Positions 5,262 to 7,706 of a DNA stretch of 7,706 nucleotides are shown here, piece after piece; position 1 is the stretch's first letter, and every line of letters starts with the position of its first letter. The DNA comes from Agrobacterium fabrum (GTDB lineage Bacteria > Pseudomonadota > Alphaproteobacteria > Rhizobiales > Rhizobiaceae). A program made the translations under genes and the position numbers. The notes below the pieces were generated by a model. The model ran no database searches, was not told the origin of the DNA, and saw nothing but the letters and a program-made list of their open reading frames with translations. The stretch is from the NCBI GenBank assembly GCA_003241215.1, contig QFOL01000185.1, positions 1 to 7,706 of the forward strand. The letters run 5' to 3'.

Positions 5262-5900
5262 TCAGCCGCGCAGCGCGGCGGCTTCCGCCGCAAGCTTGGT
5301 GATACCCGCCCAGTCGCCGGTCGCCACCAGTTCGCGCGGGGCGACCCAGGAGCCGCCGACGCAGACGACGTTCGGCAGGGAGAGATAGTCATTGGCGTTC
5401 TTGAGCGACACGCTGCCGGTCGGGCAGAAGACGGTGCCGGCGAGCGGCGAGGACAGCGCCTTGAGGTAAGGCGCGCCGCCGGCCTGTTCGGCCGGGAAGA
5501 ACTTCAGCACCTTGTAACCCTCGTCGCGCAGCGCCATGACCTCGCTGGCGGTGGCCGCACCCGGAAGCAGCGGCACCCTGGAACCGCGCGCGGCTTCCAG
5601 CACGCTTTTATTGATGCCGGGGCTGACGATGAAGGTGGAGCCGGCTTCCGCCGCCGCCTCGAAATCCCTGGCGTTCAAAATGGTGCCGGCGCCGACATTG
5701 GCACCCTCCACTTCCGCCGCAACCGCGCGAATGGCGTCCAGCGCCGCGGGCGTGCGCATGGTGATCTCGATCGCCTTCAGGCCACCCGCAACCAGGGCAC
5801 GCGCGAGCGGCACTGCGGAAGCGGCGTCATCCACGATCAGCACCGGCACGACCGGCTGAAGTTTGAGGATGGAAAGAAGTTTTTCAGAGTCCTGGGCCAA
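5262..5900 (-). CDS. eda: 2-dehydro-3-deoxyphosphogluconate (KDPG) aldolase
   Basis: This enzyme splits KDPG into pyruvate and glyceraldehyde 3-phosphate in the cytoplasmic Entner-Doudoroff pathway; the class often also acts on related keto-acids such as 4-hydroxy-2-oxoglutarate. The 212-residue length matches the E. coli enzyme (213). The motifs are all present and at the same numbers: IEITMRT with catalytic Glu45 and Arg49, GAGTILN (71-76), IVSPG (91-95), PLLPGAATASE (110-120), VLKFFPAEQAGG (131-142) with Schiff-base Lys133, and the phosphate-binding FCPTGSVS (158-165). The start is the TTG at 5900-5898, preceded by AGGGAGG six bases upstream. The frame is open back to an ATG at 6008, but that would add 36 non-homologous residues. 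A KDPGal aldolase (DgoA-like) role is possible, but the numbering agreement favours Eda. No other Entner-Doudoroff gene is in the window. Confidence 0.93.
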   Translation of the reverse strand: MAQDSEKLLSILKLQPVVPVLIVDDAASAVPLARALVAGGLKAIEITMRTPAALDAIRAVAAEVEGANVGAGTILNARDFEAAAEAGSTFIVSPGINKSVLEAARGSRVPLLPGAATASEVMALRDEGYKVLKFFPAEQAGGAPYLKALSSPLAGTVFCPTGSVSLKNANDYLSLPNVVCVGGSWVAPRELVATGDWAGITKLAAEAAALRG

Positions 5901-5906
5901 GATGAG

Positions 5907-5913
5907 CCTCCCT
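5907..5913 (-). promoter_or_regulatory. Strong ribosome binding site fixing a TTG start for eda
   Basis: AGGGAGG on the minus strand, six bases before TTG (5900-5898). This spacing, plus the length and motif numbering of the aldolase, fixes the TTG as the start. No ATG or GTG in frame is near it. Confidence 0.75.
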
Positions 5914-5918
5914 GCGCT

Positions 5919-5934
5919 ATTGAAACGATTGAAA
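5919..5934. promoter_or_regulatory. Direct heptamer repeat in the eda leader
   Basis: ATTGAAA occurs twice, separated by CG, at 5919-5925 and 5928-5934 (minus strand TTTCAAT-CG-TTTCAAT), directly upstream of the eda ribosome binding site. A nine-base-spaced tandem half-site could bind a sugar-responsive regulator; the CGTTTCAAT half is reminiscent of LacI/GalR-type half-sites, but the repeat is direct rather than inverted. A second element, GCCTCG/CGAGGC (5955-5960 and 5971-5976), is an inverted repeat further upstream. Both are in the 170-base divergent gap between eda and the CYTH gene. Confidence 0.25.
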
Positions 5935-6070
5935 TTCCGTCTACGAATTAGCCTGCCTCGGCTTCCATGTCGAGGCGCGGCGATTGCATTTTTATCCAGA
6001 GACTTCAATCAATTCGCTTCATAATTGTGTCACATTGCGATAATCTGGCGACCCAGCTTGCGGAGACAGC

Positions 6071-6559
6071 ATGGCCAAGGAAATTGAACGGAAATTTCTT
6101 GTTGCAGGCGGTGATTGGCGCAATGAGGTAACCCATAGCATGGCTTTCCGGCAGGCATATGTCGCCTCGATGGAAAACCGTTCGGTCCGGGTAAGGATCG
6201 TCGACCAGCGCGATGCGACCCTGACCATCAAGATCGGCGCGAGCGCGCTTGTCCGCGACGAATATGAATATTCCATACCCCTCAAGGACGCCGAAGAGCT
6301 GATGGCAAGCGCGCCGGGCGTCGTGATCGAAAAGACGCGCCACACCGTCGATCATGGCGGCTTCACCTGGGAAGTGGATGTTTTCGAAGGAAGATATCGC
6401 GGCCTGGTCGTGGCCGAGGTGGAAATGGATGACGAGCGGGCCAATCCCGACCTGCCGGCCTGGCTTGGCCGGGAAGTCACCGGAGACCGGCGTTTTTCCA
6501 ACCAGTCGCTCGCCATGGACTATCCGAACGGAGACCTGTCGGATGCCCTTCAGAATTGA
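6071..6559 (+). CDS. CYTH-domain protein (triphosphate tunnel metalloenzyme fold)
   Basis: The 162-residue protein is a complete single CYTH domain. The family signature ExExK is at the N-terminus (Glu4-Ile-Glu6-Arg-Lys8). The other charged tunnel residues follow in order: VRVR (39-42), TIK (52-54), EYEYSIP (64-70), EKTRHTV (87-93), WEVDVF (100-105) and VAEVEM (114-119). Members hydrolyse triphosphate-containing compounds (inorganic triphosphate, thiamine triphosphate) or, in the CyaB group, make cAMP; a bacterial stand-alone protein next to a CHAD gene is most likely a tripolyphosphatase-like enzyme. The start has GGAG five bases upstream. The downstream CHAD gene begins 17 bases before this gene's stop, in another frame, so the two are coupled. 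A possible -10 element, GATAAT (6039-6044), lies upstream without a good -35. Confidence 0.92.
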   Translation: MAKEIERKFLVAGGDWRNEVTHSMAFRQAYVASMENRSVRVRIVDQRDATLTIKIGASALVRDEYEYSIPLKDAEELMASAPGVVIEKTRHTVDHGGFTWEVDVFEGRYRGLVVAEVEMDDERANPDLPAWLGREVTGDRRFSNQSLAMDYPNGDLSDALQN

Positions 6560-7451
6560 TCCGAAAAAAACCTTCACCGACGAGATCCGCCGGGCCGGGC
6601 TGGAACTGATCGACGATACGATCGCCATCCTGCGCGACCAGCCTTCCGGATCGCACGAGGCGGTGCACGATGCGCGCAAGCGGTTCAAGCGGCTGCGCGC
6701 CCTTTACCGCCTCATCCGCAAGGCAGCACCCGATTTCGCCGAGGAGGAGAACGCCCGCATCCGCGATATCGCCCGCTCGCTTGCCTTTGCCCGCGATGCG
6801 ACGGCGCTGGTGGAAACCGCCGAATATCTCGAGGCCTTCGCCCGCTCGGATGCGCAGGGCGAAGCGCTGCGATCGATTACCGCCATGCTGCGCGCCCGTC
6901 GCGACGACGCCATCGACAACGAGGCCGGCCTTGACGAGGCCATTGCGGCCGCCATTGCCGGCTGTGAGGAGGGACGCGAAAAACTTGCAGCCCTGTCGCT
7001 GCCGGATGAGCTGAAAGATACCGCCCGGCTGCTGAGAACCGCCTGGTCGAAACAGAGAAAGAGGGCGCGGAAGGCGCTCTCCGATTGCCGCGATGAGGCC
7101 GATGTCGAGCATTTCCACGAATTGCGCAAGGCCGGGCAGGCCTATTGGATGCATCTTGGCCTGATGCGCCGGCTCTGGCCTTCCGCCATGCGCGCCAAGC
7201 GGGCCGATACCAAACGGCTGGTCGATATTCTCGGCCATGAGCACGACCTGTCGGTCCTCACCGCCGTCGCCGACCGCGAACCGGACCGTTTCGGCAATGG
7301 CGAGCGGCTCGCCCTGCTGCTCGACGCCATCATCCAGCGGCAACAGGCGCTGCGGACTGAAGGTCTTGCGCTGGCGGACGAGGTGTTTTCCGAATCCGCC
7401 CGTACCGAAAGCCGTATCGTCGGCCTGTTATGGCGGCAGGCGGCGAAATAG
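6543..7451 (+). CDS. CHAD-domain protein (polyphosphate-binding)
   Basis: The product is a 302-residue, highly charged, all-helical protein. The two CHAD half-repeats are visible: SHEAVHDARKRFKRLRALYR (37-56) with His38/His42 and a basic face, and EHFHELRKAGQAYWMHLGLM (189-208) with His190/His192. They are followed by the conserved DILGHEHDLSVL (228-239). CHAD domains bind inorganic polyphosphate through these His/Lys/Arg clusters and can localise to polyphosphate granules; they have no known catalytic activity of their own. I set the start at the ATG at 6543, which overlaps the CYTH gene by 17 bases and has GGAG nine bases upstream. The frame is open further back, to 6354, but that part overlaps the CYTH coding region and looks unrelated. 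In many bacteria CYTH and CHAD are fused in one polypeptide (E. coli YgiF); here they are separate but overlapping. Confidence 0.92.
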   Translation: MPFRIDPKKTFTDEIRRAGLELIDDTIAILRDQPSGSHEAVHDARKRFKRLRALYRLIRKAAPDFAEEENARIRDIARSLAFARDATALVETAEYLEAFARSDAQGEALRSITAMLRARRDDAIDNEAGLDEAIAAAIAGCEEGREKLAALSLPDELKDTARLLRTAWSKQRKRARKALSDCRDEADVEHFHELRKAGQAYWMHLGLMRRLWPSAMRAKRADTKRLVDILGHEHDLSVLTAVADREPDRFGNGERLALLLDAIIQRQQALRTEGLALADEVFSESARTESRIVGLLWRQAAK

Positions 7452-7487
7452 GCTGGAGACGGCGTGAAAACGTCCCGTCGGGCTCGG

Positions 7488-7574
7488 CGTCATCCTCGGG
7501 CCAGTCCCGAGGATCTGCAACGTTTCGATTTTGCGCGGCGTGATTAGATCCTTGGGACAGGCCCAAGGATGACG
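7488..7574. repeat. Double-hairpin palindromic repeat, probable bidirectional terminator
   Basis: Positions 7488-7516 and 7546-7574 are inverted copies, 26 of 29 bases matching, around a 29-base spacer. Each copy is itself a perfect nine-base-pair hairpin: ATCCTCGGG/CCCGAGGAT (7492-7514) and ATCCTTGGG/CCCAAGGAT (7548-7570), each with a five-base loop. Two of the three differences between the copies are paired, so a C-G pair in one stem is a T-A pair in the other. This GTCATCC-type element is a frequent intergenic repeat in Agrobacterium and relatives, as I recall. It lies just after the CHAD gene and overlaps the end of the opposing partial gene, so it could terminate both transcripts. Confidence 0.88.
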
Positions 7575-7706
7575 GAAGACAGGTCTTGCGCTTTCGCCAA
7601 TGTCGGATTTGAGGCACGAAGCGCCTCCCATTTGCCCCACTCCGGCAGATATTTGACGATTTTCAAAATACCCGGAACCGCTGATAAATATTGCTTTGCG
7701 GCCGCC
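7544..7706 (-). CDS. C-terminal end of an unidentified leftward gene (partial)
   Basis: Reading leftward from 7705, one frame stays open for 53 codons and ends at TAA (7546-7544). There is no start codon requirement because the gene continues beyond the right edge. The peptide looks like a genuine protein end: a mixed amphipathic stretch (AVPGILKIVKYLPEWGKWE, residues 9-27 of the visible part), then RASNPTLAKAQDL. The last residues, SVILGPVPRI, come from the right arm of the palindromic repeat at 7488-7574. I do not recognise the family. The alternative minus frame, open from the edge down to 7428, runs through the whole repeat and lacks protein-like composition. The gene converges on the CHAD gene with 92 bases between the stops. 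Confidence 0.6.
   Translation of the reverse strand, partial: AAAKQYLSAVPGILKIVKYLPEWGKWEALRASNPTLAKAQDLSSVILGPVPRI

Noticed and set aside
4491..5951. Plus-strand open frames (4491-5168 and 5247-5951) opposite the DUF533 and eda genes
   Set aside because: Both mirror well-supported minus-strand genes, and eda has every catalytic motif in place.
5901..6008. 36-residue N-terminal extension of the KDPG aldolase from an ATG at 6008
   Set aside because: The TTG at 5900 has a strong ribosome binding site and gives E. coli-like catalytic numbering (Glu45, Lys133); the extension is Arg/Asn-rich and covers the probable promoter.
6354..6542. Upstream extension of the CHAD reading frame
   Set aside because: It overlaps the CYTH gene core and encodes Trp/Ser/Pro-rich residues unlike CHAD proteins; the ATG at 6543 gives the normal N-terminus.
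6477..7343. 288-residue minus-strand open frame opposite the CYTH/CHAD genes
   Set aside because: Antisense shadow of the CHAD gene with Gly/Gln/Arg-rich composition and no motif.
7428..7640. Alternative minus-strand frame running through the right-hand repeat
   Set aside because: Its translation is low-complexity through both repeat arms and reaches into the CHAD gene, whereas the neighbouring frame ends naturally at the repeat with protein-like sequence.

Overview
The window reads as ordinary chromosomal DNA from an alphaproteobacterium, most likely of the Agrobacterium/Rhizobium group (Rhizobiales). The reasons are high G+C genes with strongly G/C-ending codons, very long spurious antisense frames typical of such genomes, a stand-alone KDPG aldolase (Entner-Doudoroff sugar metabolism), and two intergenic palindromic elements of the kind scattered through rhizobial genomes. 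This assignment comes from sequence character alone. No rRNA, tRNA, CRISPR array, transposase or phage gene is visible.

Layout. Positions 1-273 are an AT-rich divergent control region. A leftward gene appears to begin exactly at the left edge (ATG on the minus strand at 3-1, with a good ribosome binding site), and a rightward gene for an exported, probable outer-membrane beta-barrel protein follows (274-1452). Next is a two-gene, translationally coupled metal-transport operon: a periplasmic DUF1007 protein (1563-2204) and a NicO/RcnA-type membrane transporter (2198-3247). It ends tail-to-tail with a leftward pair: a RimJ/RimL-like GNAT acetyltransferase (3491-4183) and a small two-helix membrane protein (3244-3504) that starts inside the end of the acetyltransferase gene. 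A 163-bp element with 45-bp perfect inverted arms (4276-4438) separates that pair from a leftward DUF533/TerB-like gene (4458-5153). A hairpin terminator (5217-5250) and the KDPG aldolase gene eda (5262-5900, leftward, TTG start) follow. Divergent from eda is a CYTH phosphatase-fold gene (6071-6559) overlapped by a CHAD-domain gene (6543-7451), a pair expected to act on or bind polyphosphate/triphosphate. A second palindromic repeat (7488-7574) closes the CHAD gene and also encodes the last residues of a leftward gene entering from the right edge (7544-7706, partial).

How the genes work together. Two modules are clear: DUF1007 plus NicO (divalent metal handling across the inner membrane) and CYTH plus CHAD (polyphosphate-related). 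The others look like neighbours rather than parts of one pathway. I do not see convincing evidence for a wholly new system. The most interesting material is how repeats are built into genes: a 15-bp tandem repeat containing one gene's stop codon while encoding the N-terminus of the next, and a palindromic repeat serving as C-terminal coding sequence and probable convergent terminator, with paired compensatory base changes between its two hairpins.
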